Source: Oscillospiraceae bacterium
GTDB taxonomy: Bacteria > Bacillota > Clostridia > Oscillospirales > Oscillospiraceae
Length of the DNA: 64,000 nucleotides
Reading direction: 5' to 3'
Assembly (NCBI GenBank): GCA_902761055.1
Contig: CACWIS010000001.1
Location: forward strand, 1 to 64,000
The position numbers and the translations under genes are program-made. A model generated the notes under the pieces. That model made no database searches and was not told the origin of the DNA. It was given only the letters and a program-made list of their open reading frames with translations. This document shows positions 29,521 through 38,651 of the stretch, one piece after another (within the stretch, counting starts at the first letter, position 1; every line of letters starts with the position of its first letter).

Positions 29521-30684
29521 TCAGCCCTTCATTTCAAGCAGCTTCTGCTTGAGCTGTCCCTCGATGCGGCCAAGCTCTTCCTCGGCCTGCAGACGCTGGG
29601 CGCGCCCCTCGTCCTGGATCTTGCGGACCTCGTCGAGAGTGGCGATGAGCTCGAGATTCGTCTTCTTGAGCGTCTCGATATCGACGATGCCGCGCTCGGA
29701 CTCTCTGGCGACGTTCACGCTGCCCTGATGGAGCTTTTTGGCGTTGCTTTCCAGAAGCTGATTGGTCACGTCTGTCACCTCACGCTGGGCCTTCATGGCC
29801 TCCTCGGAATGATACATGGAAAGGCCGAGGACCATCTGGCTCTTCCACAGGGGGATCGTGTTGACGATCGAGGAGCGGATCTTCTCGCTCATCAGGGTGT
29901 CGTTGTTCTGGATCAGACGGATCTGCGGAGACATCTGCAGAGAGATCGTACGCGTCAGCTCGAGATCGTGGATCTTTTTCTCAAAGCGCCCGATCATGTT
30001 GGCAAAATCGTTTGCCGCCTGCGCGTCCTCGGGCAGACCGGATTCCTTCGCCTTGCGCTGCATCTCGGGCAGCTCGACCTCGCGCAGCTCCTGGATCTTG
30101 AGCTTGCCGGCGATGATATACATCGTCAGCTCCTTCATGTATTCCTGGTTCTTGTCGTACATCCTGTCCATCATGCTGATGTCCTTGAGAAGAACGACCT
30201 CATGCTTTTCCAGCTCCTCGACGATCTTGTCGACGTTGACCTCGGCCTTGTCGTACTGGGCCTTGACGGAGGCGAGATCCTGCCGGGTCTTGTTGAACAG
30301 ACCGCGCAGACCCTTCTTCTGCTCCGGGTCGAAGTTCATGCCCTTGAGTTCGACAACGAGATTGCTGAGCATATCGCCGACCTCGCCGAGGTCTTTGGTA
30401 CGGACGGCGCTGAGCGCGGAATCGGAAAACTCGGAGATGTTCTTCTGCGCGGCGCTGCCGTAGTTGAGGACCTGCTCGGTGTTGAGGATGTCGATCTTTT
30501 TAGAGAATTCCTTGACGGCCGCCTGCTCGGCGGGGGAGAGCTTTTCAAGCTCCAGGCGTTCGACGGGGATCTCTTCCTGCTTTTCTTCCGGCTTTGCTTC
30601 CTCTGCCTCCTGCGCGGCGGCGGCGACCGCCTGGGCGTTCGGCTCAAGAGTCAGGCTGGGGATGAAGCTGTTTTCTTCGCTCAT
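29521..30684 (-). CDS. TelA-family toxic anion resistance protein
   Basis: A 387-residue helical cytoplasmic protein of the TelA/KlaA family, linked to tellurite and envelope-stress resistance. The first 50 residues are acidic and low-complexity, the rest coiled coil. IRLIQNNDTLMSEKIRSSIVNTIPLWKSQM is the family hallmark (shown here as IRLIQNNDTLMSEKIRSSIV). Encoded 18 bases after xpaC; xpaC-telA is a standing gene pair in Firmicutes. Confidence 0.92.
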   Translation of the reverse strand: MSEENSFIPSLTLEPNAQAVAAAAQEAEEAKPEEKQEEIPVERLELEKLSPAEQAAVKEFSKKIDILNTEQVLNYGSAAQKNISEFSDSALSAVRTKDLGEVGDMLSNLVVELKGMNFDPEQKKGLRGLFNKTRQDLASVKAQYDKAEVNVDKIVEELEKHEVVLLKDISMMDRMYDKNQEYMKELTMYIIAGKLKIQELREVELPEMQRKAKESGLPEDAQAANDFANMIGRFEKKIHDLELTRTISLQMSPQIRLIQNNDTLMSEKIRSSIVNTIPLWKSQMVLGLSMYHSEEAMKAQREVTDVTNQLLESNAKKLHQGSVNVARESERGIVDIETLKKTNLELIATLDEVRKIQDEGRAQRLQAEEELGRIEGQLKQKLLEMKG

Positions 30685-30702
30685 GTTCGTCTTTCCTTTC
30701 TG

Positions 30703-31515
30703 TCATTGGGGCATCTGCCGGACCTGTCCCTGCGCCTGCTGTACCTGGCCCTGCATCTGCTGTTCGCGTTCTATTTTTTTCGCCTGTGCGCTGAGGTCAA
30801 ATTCGTTGTCTGCGCTCAGCCCCTCGCGCGCAAGCATGGTGTTCATGACTTCAATGTCGGTCTCGATATCGAGCGCCTGGTTTGCGAAAAGGGAATCGAG
30901 CCGCTTTTTGTAGGCTTCTATCGCCGCGTCGAGCATTTCGTTGATGTTCTTCATGCTCTTGTCGAGATTCTCGCCCTCGATGCCGAGCGAGCTCATCCTG
31001 TCGTATGCGTTGAGCAGCTTGAGCGTGGTCGGCAGATAGTAGTTCATGAATTTTTTGATCTGGGGGATGTCCTTCGGATCGTCGATCGCGTCCTGCGTGA
31101 TCTTGTCGGTGATGCGCATGATCTCGTTGATTTTGGAGCGGACCTCCGGGTCCTTGATCGACATGTAAAGGCGGCCCATCTCACTGAGCGCTTTGTTGCC
31201 CTCCTCAAGGATCGGGTCGATCTCGGGACCGTAGCTTTTCTTTTTCGGATGCTTTCTCGCTTCCTCGGCAGCCTTTGCCGCCGCGGCTTCGGCGGCCTCG
31301 CGCTCCTTTTTCATGGCGCGTTTGGCCGAGGCCTTCCCCGCGATAAAAGCGCCCGCCGCGCAGAGACCGAGCGTCAGAAGAATGCCCCAGACCTCATAGA
31401 GCGGAAAGCATATGGCGGAAAAGAGCCATATGATCGCAAATACGTACATCGGCGCAAGAAAACCGCCGCGCCCTCTCCGATTGCCCAATTGAGAATCCTC
31501 CGATCTTTTTTTCAC
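30703..31515 (-). CDS. XpaC-like membrane-associated protein
   Basis: A 270-residue protein of the XpaC family (named for hydrolysis of 5-bromo-4-chloroindolyl phosphate; real role unknown). Two N-terminal membrane helices (about 23-60) are followed by an Ala/Lys/Glu-rich linker, a helical body, and a Gln/Met-rich tail. The start is GTG 31515; no clear ribosome site precedes it, so a downstream start is possible. First gene of the xpaC-telA-lemA-like-ybaK operon. Confidence 0.8.
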   Translation of the reverse strand: MKKRSEDSQLGNRRGRGGFLAPMYVFAIIWLFSAICFPLYEVWGILLTLGLCAAGAFIAGKASAKRAMKKEREAAEAAAAKAAEEARKHPKKKSYGPEIDPILEEGNKALSEMGRLYMSIKDPEVRSKINEIMRITDKITQDAIDDPKDIPQIKKFMNYYLPTTLKLLNAYDRMSSLGIEGENLDKSMKNINEMLDAAIEAYKKRLDSLFANQALDIETDIEVMNTMLAREGLSADNEFDLSAQAKKIEREQQMQGQVQQAQGQVRQMPQ

Positions 31516-31651
31516 TCTATTTTATATCTAAAAGCAGCCTGCGTCAAGAGAGAAGGGCGCGGCGCCGGGCGCGGGAAAATGAATAAGATTTGAATTTTTC
31601 GCCAAAAGGCCCGGAATACTGAAAAAACTGGTTTTTCGGGCATTTTCACTA

Positions 31652-31680
31652 TTGCCCGAACGAGGAAAGAATGGTACAAT
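31652..31680 (+). promoter_or_regulatory. Promoter of rpe-recR
   Basis: TTGCCC (31652-31657), 17-base spacer, TACAAT (31675-31680), 53 bases before the rpe start. Confidence 0.6.
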
Positions 31681-31732
31681 ACCATCTCGTAACGGACACG
31701 GAAAGAGCTTATGGAAGGGCGGGAAGATAGAG

Positions 31733-32386
31733 ATGATCAAGGTTGCTCCGTCAATTCTATCCGCGGATTTTGCAAGACTCGGCAGCGAGGTGGAGGATAT
31801 CCGTCTCGGCGGCGCCGATTACGTGCATTTTGACGTGATGGACGGCCGCTTCGTCCCCAATCTTTCCATCGGCATCCCCGTTCTCAAGTCGCTGCGCAAA
31901 GCGACGGAAATGTTCATCGACGCGCATCTGATGATCCTCGAGCCCGTCCGTTATACGGAAGCCTTCTGCAAAGCGGGAGCCGACCTTGTCAACGTCCACG
32001 TCGAGGCCGACAGCAGCGAGCGGATCCTTGCGGCGATCGACACGGTCAAGAAGCTCGGCAAAAAGGCGGGCGTGACGCTCAAACCGGGTACGCCGGCCGA
32101 GGCGGTGCTGCCCTATCTCGATCTGGTCGATCTCGTCCTTGTGATGACGGTCGAGCCGGGCTTCGGCGGACAGAGCTTCATGCACGCCATGCTGCCGAAG
32201 ATCGAGACGATCCGCGGCTGGATCGACCGAATGAATCCCGACTGCGAGCTGGAGGTCGACGGCGGGATCGACGGCAGCACGGCTCCGCTTGTCAAAAAAG
32301 CGGGGGCAAACGTGCTCGTTGCGGGAAGCGCGGTCTTCAAACGGCCGGACAGGGCAAAGGCCATATCCGAGATCAGAAACGCCTGA
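31733..32386 (+). CDS. rpe: Ribulose-phosphate 3-epimerase
   Basis: A 217-residue TIM-barrel enzyme that interconverts ribulose 5-phosphate and xylulose 5-phosphate. Typical motifs are VAPSILSADFARLG at the N-terminus, VHFDVMDGRFVPNLSIG near 33, MTVEPGFGGQSFM near 137 and VDGGI near 174. ATG 31733 follows GGGAAG; an upstream ATG at 31711 is out of frame. recR follows 18 bases on. Confidence 0.96.
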   Translation: MIKVAPSILSADFARLGSEVEDIRLGGADYVHFDVMDGRFVPNLSIGIPVLKSLRKATEMFIDAHLMILEPVRYTEAFCKAGADLVNVHVEADSSERILAAIDTVKKLGKKAGVTLKPGTPAEAVLPYLDLVDLVLVMTVEPGFGGQSFMHAMLPKIETIRGWIDRMNPDCELEVDGGIDGSTAPLVKKAGANVLVAGSAVFKRPDRAKAISEIRNA

Positions 32387-32404
32387 AAAGGGAGAATACC
32401 ACAG

Positions 32405-33004
32405 ATGTCTTTTTTTCCTACCGCACTTGAAAACCTGATCGACCAGTTCGCGGCGCTGCCCGGCATCGGAAAGAAGAGCGCCCAGCGTCTGGCTTTTTAC
32501 GTTCTCTCCCAGCCGGACGAGGCCGCCCAGCGCTTTGCCGACGCGATCACGGACGCAAAGAGGAATGTACACTGCTGCCGCGTCTGCCAGAATCTGACCG
32601 ACGAGGAGGTCTGTTCGATCTGCCGGAGCGAACGGCGCGAGAAGGGACAGATCTGCGTCGTGTCCGAGCCGCGCGACGTGCTGAGCATCGAACGCGGACG
32701 CGAATACAACGGGACGTATCACGTCCTGCACGGGGCGCTGTCTCCGATGAACCACGTCGGTCCGGACGATATCCGCATCAAGGAGCTGCTCGTCCGCGTC
32801 GCGGAGAACGACGTGGAGGAGGTCATCATGGCGACGAACCCCGACACGGAAGGGGAGGCGACCGCCATGTATATCGCCCGTCTGCTCAAGCCTTTCAACG
32901 TCAAGGTCACCCGTCTTGCCTACGGCATCCCGGTCGGCTCCAATCTGGAATTTGCCGACGACGCGACGCTCAACCGCGCGATCGAAGGCCGCACGGAGAT
33001 GTAA
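32405..33004 (+). CDS. recR: Recombination mediator RecR
   Basis: A 199-residue protein for RecA loading at gaps. Order: helix-hairpin-helix LPGIGKKSAQRLAFYVL near 17-33, zinc site CCRVCQNLTDEEVCSIC near 57-73, then TOPRIM with MATNPDTEGEATAMYIARLL. Downstream of rpe, probably one transcript. Confidence 0.97.
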   Translation: MSFFPTALENLIDQFAALPGIGKKSAQRLAFYVLSQPDEAAQRFADAITDAKRNVHCCRVCQNLTDEEVCSICRSERREKGQICVVSEPRDVLSIERGREYNGTYHVLHGALSPMNHVGPDDIRIKELLVRVAENDVEEVIMATNPDTEGEATAMYIARLLKPFNVKVTRLAYGIPVGSNLEFADDATLNRAIEGRTEM

Positions 33005-33039
33005 AGACGGTATTAAACCGCACGCAAACAGGGAACAAT

Positions 33040-33091
33040 CATATACGGAGCTACATAGCCGCCTTTGAAAGGCACGGCGCTCCCGTATATG
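33040..33091 (+). other. Hairpin in the RNase J leader
   Basis: CATATACGGAGC (33040-33051) pairs with GCTCCCGTATATG (33079-33091) with one bulge; inside, GCC-TTTGAAA-GGC can stack. It ends 34 bases before the rnj start codon. A structured leader could allow feedback by the RNase itself (inference). Confidence 0.5.
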
Positions 33092-33124
33092 TTCATTACG
33101 GAATACAAAGCGATTGGAGGATCT

Positions 33125-34783
33125 ATGATCTCAAAACTGAAAATCATCCCTCTTGGCGGCCTCGGCGAGGTCGGCAAGAATATGACTGTGTTCGAGTTCG
33201 GCAGTGATATCATCATCGTCGACTGCGGTATGGGATTTCCCGACGAGGACATGTACGGCATCGACATCGTCCTCCCTGATTTCGCATACCTCAAAGCGAA
33301 CGCAAACCGGATCCGCGGACTCATTCTGACGCACGGCCATGAGGACCACATCGGCGCCGTGCCCTATCTGATCCGGGAATTGAACGTCCCGATCTACACG
33401 ACGCCGCTCACGGCCGCGCTCGTCGAGCTCAAGCTCGAGGAGCATGACCTTCTGTATCATACGCAGATCTTTACAAAGAAGACCGGCAGTACGTTCCGGC
33501 TCGGAAGCTTCACGGTCGAATTCATCCACGTGAATCACAGCATCCCGGACTCGGTCGCGCTCGCGATCGGTACGCCGCTCGGCACGGTCGTCCACACGGG
33601 GGACTTCAAGATCGACGTCACGCCGATCTCCGGCGGCATGATCGATCTCACACGCTTCGGCCAGCTCGGCAACGAGGGCGTCCTCGCGCTCCTGAGCGAT
33701 TCGACGAACGCGGAAAACCCCGGGCATTCCGCCTCGGAGCGGAAGGTCGGGGAGAGCTTTGACAAGCTCTTCGGTGGATGCGACAAGCGCATCATCATCA
33801 CGACCTTCGCCTCCAACGTGCACCGCCTGCAGCAGATCATCTCGGTTGCGGCGAAGCACGGCCGCAAGGTCGCCATCACCGGCCGCAGCATGGAGAACAT
33901 CCTGCACGTCGCAACGGTGCTGGGCTATATGGATATTCCCGAGAACGTCATGACGGATATCGAGCATATCAACAAGCTCCCCAAGGACCAGGTCGTCATC
34001 ATCTCGACCGGCAGCCAGGGCGAGAGCATGTCCGCGCTCTACCGCATGGCCTTTTCGGAGCACAAGCAGGTCACGATCGGTCCGGGCGACCGCGTGATCA
34101 TCTCCGCCTCGGCCATCCCGGGCAACGAGACGATGATCAGCCGCGTCATCGACGAACTCTTCCATAAGGGCGCCGAGGTCATCTATGACCGCCACACCGA
34201 CCTGCACGTCTCCGGACACGCCTGTCAGGAGGAGCACAAGATGATGCTCGCGCTGACGAAGCCCAAGTACTTCATCCCCGTGCACGGCGAATACCGGATG
34301 CTGGTACGGCATGCGGAGCTCGGCCGGCTGATGGGCGTCGCGCCGCAGAATATCGTCATCGCCGAAAACGGCGACATCATCGAGATCGGCAAAAAGGGGA
34401 TCGGCAAAACCGAGGCCGTCCAGGCGGGCGCCGTTCTGCTCGACAGCAGCGGGACCGGCGAGGTCGGAAGCGTCGTTATGCGCGACCGCCACAAGCTTGC
34501 AGAGGACGGCATGGTCGTGATCGTGCTGCCGTACTCGACGTACGATCACAAGATCCTCGGCGAGCCGGAGATCGTCACGCGAGGCTTCATCTACGTCAAA
34601 GAGGCGGAAGAACTGATGGAAGAGCTCCGGCGTGTCACGATGGAGACGGTCAAGGAGTGCGAGGACGCGCGGATCGTCGACTGGAGCACGATCAAGAGCA
34701 GAGTCAAGAACAACGTTTCGGGATATCTGTTCAAAACCACGCGCCGCGGCCCGATGATCCTGCCCGTGATCTCGGAGGTGTAA
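33125..34783 (+). CDS. rnj: Ribonuclease J
   Basis: A 552-residue exo/endoribonuclease central to mRNA turnover in Firmicutes. The metallo-beta-lactamase core has LTHGHEDHIGAVPY near 66-79 and the beta-CASP region carries STNAENPGHSASE, TGSQGES and HVSGHACQEE, the RNase J marks. GGAGG upstream of ATG 33125; the earlier in-frame ATG at 33065 lies inside a leader hairpin. Monocistronic with a terminator right after. Confidence 0.97.
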   Translation: MISKLKIIPLGGLGEVGKNMTVFEFGSDIIIVDCGMGFPDEDMYGIDIVLPDFAYLKANANRIRGLILTHGHEDHIGAVPYLIRELNVPIYTTPLTAALVELKLEEHDLLYHTQIFTKKTGSTFRLGSFTVEFIHVNHSIPDSVALAIGTPLGTVVHTGDFKIDVTPISGGMIDLTRFGQLGNEGVLALLSDSTNAENPGHSASERKVGESFDKLFGGCDKRIIITTFASNVHRLQQIISVAAKHGRKVAITGRSMENILHVATVLGYMDIPENVMTDIEHINKLPKDQVVIISTGSQGESMSALYRMAFSEHKQVTIGPGDRVIISASAIPGNETMISRVIDELFHKGAEVIYDRHTDLHVSGHACQEEHKMMLALTKPKYFIPVHGEYRMLVRHAELGRLMGVAPQNIVIAENGDIIEIGKKGIGKTEAVQAGAVLLDSSGTGEVGSVVMRDRHKLAEDGMVVIVLPYSTYDHKILGEPEIVTRGFIYVKEAEELMEELRRVTMETVKECEDARIVDWSTIKSRVKNNVSGYLFKTTRRGPMILPVISEV

Positions 34784-34791
34784 CCGCAAAG

Positions 34792-34823
34792 AGCGCCGAC
34801 AGAGCATCTGTCGGCGCTTTTCG
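34792..34823 (+). terminator. Terminator of rnj
   Basis: AGCGCCGACAGA-N3-TCTGTCGGCGCT followed by TTTTCG. Confidence 0.85.
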
Positions 34824-34864
34824 CACTGCGGGACGCGCAGGAGAGGGCGATCCTCTTTGGGATA

Positions 34865-34893
34865 TTGACAAATCACGGGACGGGGATTAAGTT
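34865..34893 (+). promoter_or_regulatory. Candidate promoter of the glycerate kinase gene
   Basis: TTGACA (34865-34870), 17-base spacer, TAAGTT (34888-34893). The -10 is poor, but the position fits. Confidence 0.5.
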
Positions 34894-34943
34894 GGATCCG
34901 TCGGAATCGTGCCGTGGAGAGAGAAGAAAGCGGAGAAGGCGAT

Positions 34944-36248
34944 ATGGAGAGAAAAGCATACGCAGCCTCGGCGCTGCGCGAGGATTGCGATCGCATCGTC
35001 GAAGAGTCGATCCGACGCGTTCTGCCGGACGCGGCGGTACGACGCGCGCTGGAGGGCAGGGATTTCGGCAAAGGGAGACTGATCACGGTCGCGGCCGGAA
35101 AGGCGGCCTGGTCCATGGCAAATGCCGCCGCCGAATTGCTCGGCGATCGGATGGACGGCGGAATCGTGATCACAAAATACGGACACGCACGGGGACAGAT
35201 CGGCACGCTCGCGATCCGCGAGGCAGGCCATCCCATGCCGGATGAAAACAGCCTTGCCGCGACGGCGGAGGCGCTCCGGCTGACGGCTGAACTGCATGAG
35301 GAGGACACCGTGCTTTTCCTGCTTTCAGGAGGCGGCAGCGCGCTGTTTGAACTGCCGCTGGTGGAACTCGGCGAGCTGCGGGATATCACCGGGCAGCTTC
35401 TGGCCGGCGGCGCCGATATCGTGGAGATCAACACCGTGCGCAAGCGGCTCTCCGCGGTCAAGGGCGGACGCTTTGCGGAACACTGCGCCCCGGCGCAGCT
35501 CTTCTCCATCGTCCTCTCGGATATCGTAGGCGATCCGCTTGACATGATCGCGTCCGGCCCGGCCTGTCCGGACAGCAGCCGCTGCGCAGACGCGCTCAAG
35601 GTCGCCGCGAAATACGGCCTGAAGCTCTCGGATCGTGCGATGAACTGCCTGCGCGCTGAAACGCCGAAGCGGCTTGAGAATGTGACGACGCAGATCACCG
35701 GCAGCGTGCGCGAGCTTTGCGCCGCGGCCGCGGACTGCTGCCGACGTCTCGGCTACGAGCCGCAGATCATCAGCGAGAGCCTCTGCTGCGAGGCACGGGA
35801 GGCGGGCCGCCTGCTCGGCGCGCTCGCGCGTGAGCACCGCGGCACCGAAAGGCCGCTGGCCTTCGTCGCGGGCGGAGAGACCGTCGTCCATGTGACGGGC
35901 AGCGGGCTCGGCGGACGGAATCAGGAGATCGCGCTTGCCGCCGCGGAGGAGATCGCCGGGATCGACAATGCCGCCGTATTTTCCTTCAGCTCGGACGGAA
36001 CGGACGGCCCCACAGACGCGGCGGGCGGCTTCGCAGACGGAGAAACGGCCGCGTCCCTTGCGAGTCAGAACGTCCGGATCGACGAGGTCCTGCGCGACAA
36101 CGACGCCTATCATGCGCTGCGGAAAGTCGGCGGCCTGATCGTCACCGGTCCCACCGGCACGAACGTCAACGACGCGGCCGTCGTTCTTGTGCGTCCGGCC
36201 CGGGACCTTGCGGCAGCTCGGATCAAGACAGGAGGGGAGAAGCCTTGA
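34944..36248 (+). CDS. Glycerate 2-kinase (GckA/TtuD type, DUF4147)
   Basis: A 434-residue kinase of the class II glycerate kinase family, which phosphorylates glycerate to 2-phosphoglycerate. Family marks: AAGKAAWSMA, LLSGGGSALFELP, INTVRKRLSAVKGGR, LSDIVGDPLDMIASGP, GGRNQEIALA and SDGTDGPTDAAGG. ATG 34944 follows GGAGAAGG; a GTG at 34914 is in frame but lacks a ribosome site. It ends with a 4-base overlap with the next gene. Confidence 0.92.
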   Translation: MERKAYAASALREDCDRIVEESIRRVLPDAAVRRALEGRDFGKGRLITVAAGKAAWSMANAAAELLGDRMDGGIVITKYGHARGQIGTLAIREAGHPMPDENSLAATAEALRLTAELHEEDTVLFLLSGGGSALFELPLVELGELRDITGQLLAGGADIVEINTVRKRLSAVKGGRFAEHCAPAQLFSIVLSDIVGDPLDMIASGPACPDSSRCADALKVAAKYGLKLSDRAMNCLRAETPKRLENVTTQITGSVRELCAAAADCCRRLGYEPQIISESLCCEAREAGRLLGALAREHRGTERPLAFVAGGETVVHVTGSGLGGRNQEIALAAAEEIAGIDNAAVFSFSSDGTDGPTDAAGGFADGETAASLASQNVRIDEVLRDNDAYHALRKVGGLIVTGPTGTNVNDAAVVLVRPARDLAAARIKTGGEKP

Positions 36249-36577
36249 ACATTCAGATTTTCGGCAAATCCAAGTGCTTTGACACAAAAAAGGCCGAGCG
36301 CTATTTCAAGGAGCGCCGGATCAAGTATCAGTTCATCGACGTGCTGCGCTACGGTATGAGCAGGGGAGAGCTGAACGCGGTGAAGAACGCCGTCGGACTC
36401 GATGCGATGATCGACACAGCGGATGAGGATTATCCGCTCGTACAGTATCTCGCCTCCGCGGAGGCCAAGCTTGAAAAGCTGTATGAGAACGCGTATTTGA
36501 TCAAAACACCGATCGTTCGGAACGGCAAACAGGCCACCGTCGGCTACCGGCCGGAGGTCTGGAAGACCTGGGAATAA
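36245..36577 (+). CDS. ArsC/Spx-family protein
   Basis: A 110-residue thioredoxin-fold protein of the ArsC-related family. The single Cys11 in GKSKCFDTKKAERYF sits where arsenate reductase and Spx have their active Cys; there is no CxxC. TTG start at 36245 overlaps the kinase stop. Substrate unknown. Confidence 0.85.
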   Translation: MNIQIFGKSKCFDTKKAERYFKERRIKYQFIDVLRYGMSRGELNAVKNAVGLDAMIDTADEDYPLVQYLASAEAKLEKLYENAYLIKTPIVRNGKQATVGYRPEVWKTWE

Positions 36578-36591
36578 ACGAATAAAAAAGA

Positions 36592-36630
36592 AAAGCCTCT
36601 CATTCAGATCGAATGAGAGGCTTTGTTTTT
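36592..36630. terminator. Bidirectional terminator
   Basis: AAAGCCTCTCATTC-N5-GAATGAGAGGCTTT followed by GTTTTT; a run of A precedes it, so it also suits the convergent secG gene. Confidence 0.85.
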
Positions 36631-36637
36631 CGGTTGA

Positions 36638-36874
36638 TCAGATGATGTTCAGCAGGAAGGTCAGCACGACGAAGACCAGCGCAAACACAGGCGTGAGCTT
36701 GGCGAGCTTGGCGTCCCAGGTCTTGGCCTTGCCCTTGGACAGGAAGTTGTCCGCGCCGCCGGAGATCGCACCGGACAGGCCGGCGCTCTTACCGCTCTGC
36801 ATCAAAACGATGACCGTGACGGCAAGACCGGAGAGAAGCTGAAAAACCGCAAGAATGATCTGAAGAGTCGACAT
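36638..36874 (-). CDS. secG: SecG translocase subunit
   Basis: A 78-residue membrane protein of the Sec channel. Two helices (STLQIILAVFQLLSGLAVTV and the C-terminal LTPVFALVFVVLTFLLNII) flank the conserved MQSGKSAGLSGAISGGAD loop. I take ATG 36874, with AAAGGA upstream; the longer frame has an unlikely hydrophilic extension. Confidence 0.95.
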   Translation of the reverse strand: MSTLQIILAVFQLLSGLAVTVIVLMQSGKSAGLSGAISGGADNFLSKGKAKTWDAKLAKLTPVFALVFVVLTFLLNII

Positions 36875-36954
36875 ATATTTCAATCCTTTCGAATGTTTCT
36901 TTTCAACAGCATTTGAGAGTATATCATAGGGCCGTGCACAATTCAAGAGTTTTT

Positions 36955-37953
36955 TCAAGCATTTTCGGCATGTTCACCGGAAGGGGAGGCGCCGCCGCTC
37001 TCCCAGGTCTTCTCGCTGATGATATAGCGCGGACGCCGCTTGGTTTCCATGTAGATCTTTCCGACATATTCGCCGATCACGCCGATGCTCAACAGCTGAA
37101 TGCCGCCGAGGAACAGGATCACGCAGATCGTGGACGACCAGCCGTGGATCGCCTTTTGCAGAAGATACTCGACGATCGCCCAGATAACGCCGACAAAGCC
37201 GAGGAAGCTGGCCAGCAGGCCCAGTATGACGATCAGCGTCAGCGGCTTGATCGAAAGGCTCGTGATGCCGTCCAGCGCAAAGGAAAGCATCTTGCCGAGC
37301 GGATAATGGCTTTTCCCGGCAAGACGTTCATGCCGTTCATAATAGACAGAGGCGCTCTTGAAGCCGACAAGCGGGAACATGCCGCGCAGGAAGAGATTGA
37401 CCTCCCGGAATTCCGCGAGATGCCGCAGAACGCGTGCGCTGGCCAGGCGGTAGTCCGCGTGGTCGTAGACGAGCTCGACGCCCATGCGGTTCATCAGCTT
37501 GTAGAAACCGTGCGCGGTGGAGCGCTTGAAGAAGCTGTCGCTCTCACGGCTGCTCCGCACGCCGTAGACGATATCGCAGCCGTTCTCGTATTCGTCGATC
37601 ATGCGGTCCATGGCGTTGACGTCATCCTGGCCGTCGCAGTCGATCGTGATCGTGATGTCACAGCGATCCTTCGCTTCCATCAGTCCAGCGAGCAGCGCGT
37701 TCTGGTGGCCGCGGTTGCGGCTCTGCGAGATGCCGAGATAGTGCACGTCCGATCCGGCAAGAGAGCGGATGATCTCCCAGGTCCCGTCGCGCGAGCCGTC
37801 GTTGACGAAGAGGATGCGGCTCTCGTCCGAGATTCGGCCGCCTTCGATCAGATTTTTGATTTTTTCAAGGAAGAGCGGCGCCGTGATCGGCAAAACCGCC
37901 TCCTCGTTGTAGCAGGGGACGACGATCCAAAGGATCGGAAGGGAAGCGCTCAT
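36955..37953 (-). CDS. GtrB-type glycosyltransferase (GT2)
   Basis: A 332-residue polyprenyl-phosphate sugar transferase. The N-terminal GT2 domain starts IVVPCYNEEAVLPITA and has ITIDCDGQDD (metal-binding); two helices near 235-260 and 268-295 anchor it. Such enzymes load a sugar on undecaprenyl phosphate for wall-polymer decoration. SD TTGGAG before ATG 37953. No flippase or acceptor gene is adjacent. Confidence 0.92.
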   Translation of the reverse strand: MSASLPILWIVVPCYNEEAVLPITAPLFLEKIKNLIEGGRISDESRILFVNDGSRDGTWEIIRSLAGSDVHYLGISQSRNRGHQNALLAGLMEAKDRCDITITIDCDGQDDVNAMDRMIDEYENGCDIVYGVRSSRESDSFFKRSTAHGFYKLMNRMGVELVYDHADYRLASARVLRHLAEFREVNLFLRGMFPLVGFKSASVYYERHERLAGKSHYPLGKMLSFALDGITSLSIKPLTLIVILGLLASFLGFVGVIWAIVEYLLQKAIHGWSSTICVILFLGGIQLLSIGVIGEYVGKIYMETKRRPRYIISEKTWESGGASPSGEHAENA

Positions 37954-37976
37954 GAGTCCATCTCCAATCGCAGGGA

Positions 37977-38002
37977 AAAGTATGTCTATAAAGTATGTCT
38001 AT
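37977..38002. repeat. 13-bp perfect tandem duplication
   Basis: AAAGTATGTCTAT occurs twice head to tail (37977-37989, 37990-38002), in the leader of the glycosyltransferase gene. Confidence 0.7.
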
Positions 38003-38135
38003 ATTGTATGCGCAAACAGACGCGGAATCAAGCGTTAATCGCTGTCAGGCTCCGCCTCGGCGGCGCGTTCCTCGCCGCGGCGCCGGAAAAGGCCGGACTC
38101 GTCAGGCGGGCAGAGGCGCGGCGCGCCGCGTGTTT

Positions 38136-38651
38136 TCACAGTTCCTTTTCCCACCACAGGTTCCCGTCTTCGCGGAGGAAACGGAAACCGCACCGCTTCA
38201 ATACATTCTGTGATCTCCGGTTATACGGGAGCGTATCCGCGAGGACCGTTTTTATCCCAAGTCCTTTTCCGAATTCCAGAAACGCGCGCAGCGCCTCCGT
38301 CATATAGCCGTGGCCCTCGTAGACGGGATTCAGCCCGTAGCCGACCTCGGTCACGCCGCCGCGCGGGACGTATTTGTAGTCGATCGAGCCGATGATCTGA
38401 CTGCTCTCCTTGAGGACGATCAGAAACTCGGTGAAAAAGAGATAGTTCTCGGGATCGTCGGCGATCTCCCGCTCGAGCTTCCGGAGATAATCGCTCAGAA
38501 GATGGTCCAGCTCTTCGCCGCGATAGCTGACGCCGTACGCTCTCTCGAAGGCGGCCAGATCGGAATTGAAAAGAGCAAGGTTTTCCTGCGTGTAGGGGAA
38601 GAGGACGAGGCGCTCCGTTTCCATGCTGTCACGCATTTTTTCTCTGTTCAT
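38136..38651 (-). CDS. GNAT-family acetyltransferase
   Basis: A 171-residue N-acetyltransferase of the RimJ/L-like type: ETERLVLFPYTQENLALF at the start, IIGSIDYKY, then the acetyl-CoA loop EVGYGLNPVYEGHGYMTEAL and VLADTLPYNRRSQNVLKRCGF. Substrate unknown. AGGAAG lies upstream of ATG 38651. Confidence 0.9.
   Translation of the reverse strand: MNREKMRDSMETERLVLFPYTQENLALFNSDLAAFERAYGVSYRGEELDHLLSDYLRKLEREIADDPENYLFFTEFLIVLKESSQIIGSIDYKYVPRGGVTEVGYGLNPVYEGHGYMTEALRAFLEFGKGLGIKTVLADTLPYNRRSQNVLKRCGFRFLREDGNLWWEKEL

Noticed and set aside
33131..35698. An 855-codon minus-strand frame across rnj and the glycerate kinase gene
   Set aside because: It is antisense to two clear enzymes and has a low-complexity His/Arg/Asp composition.
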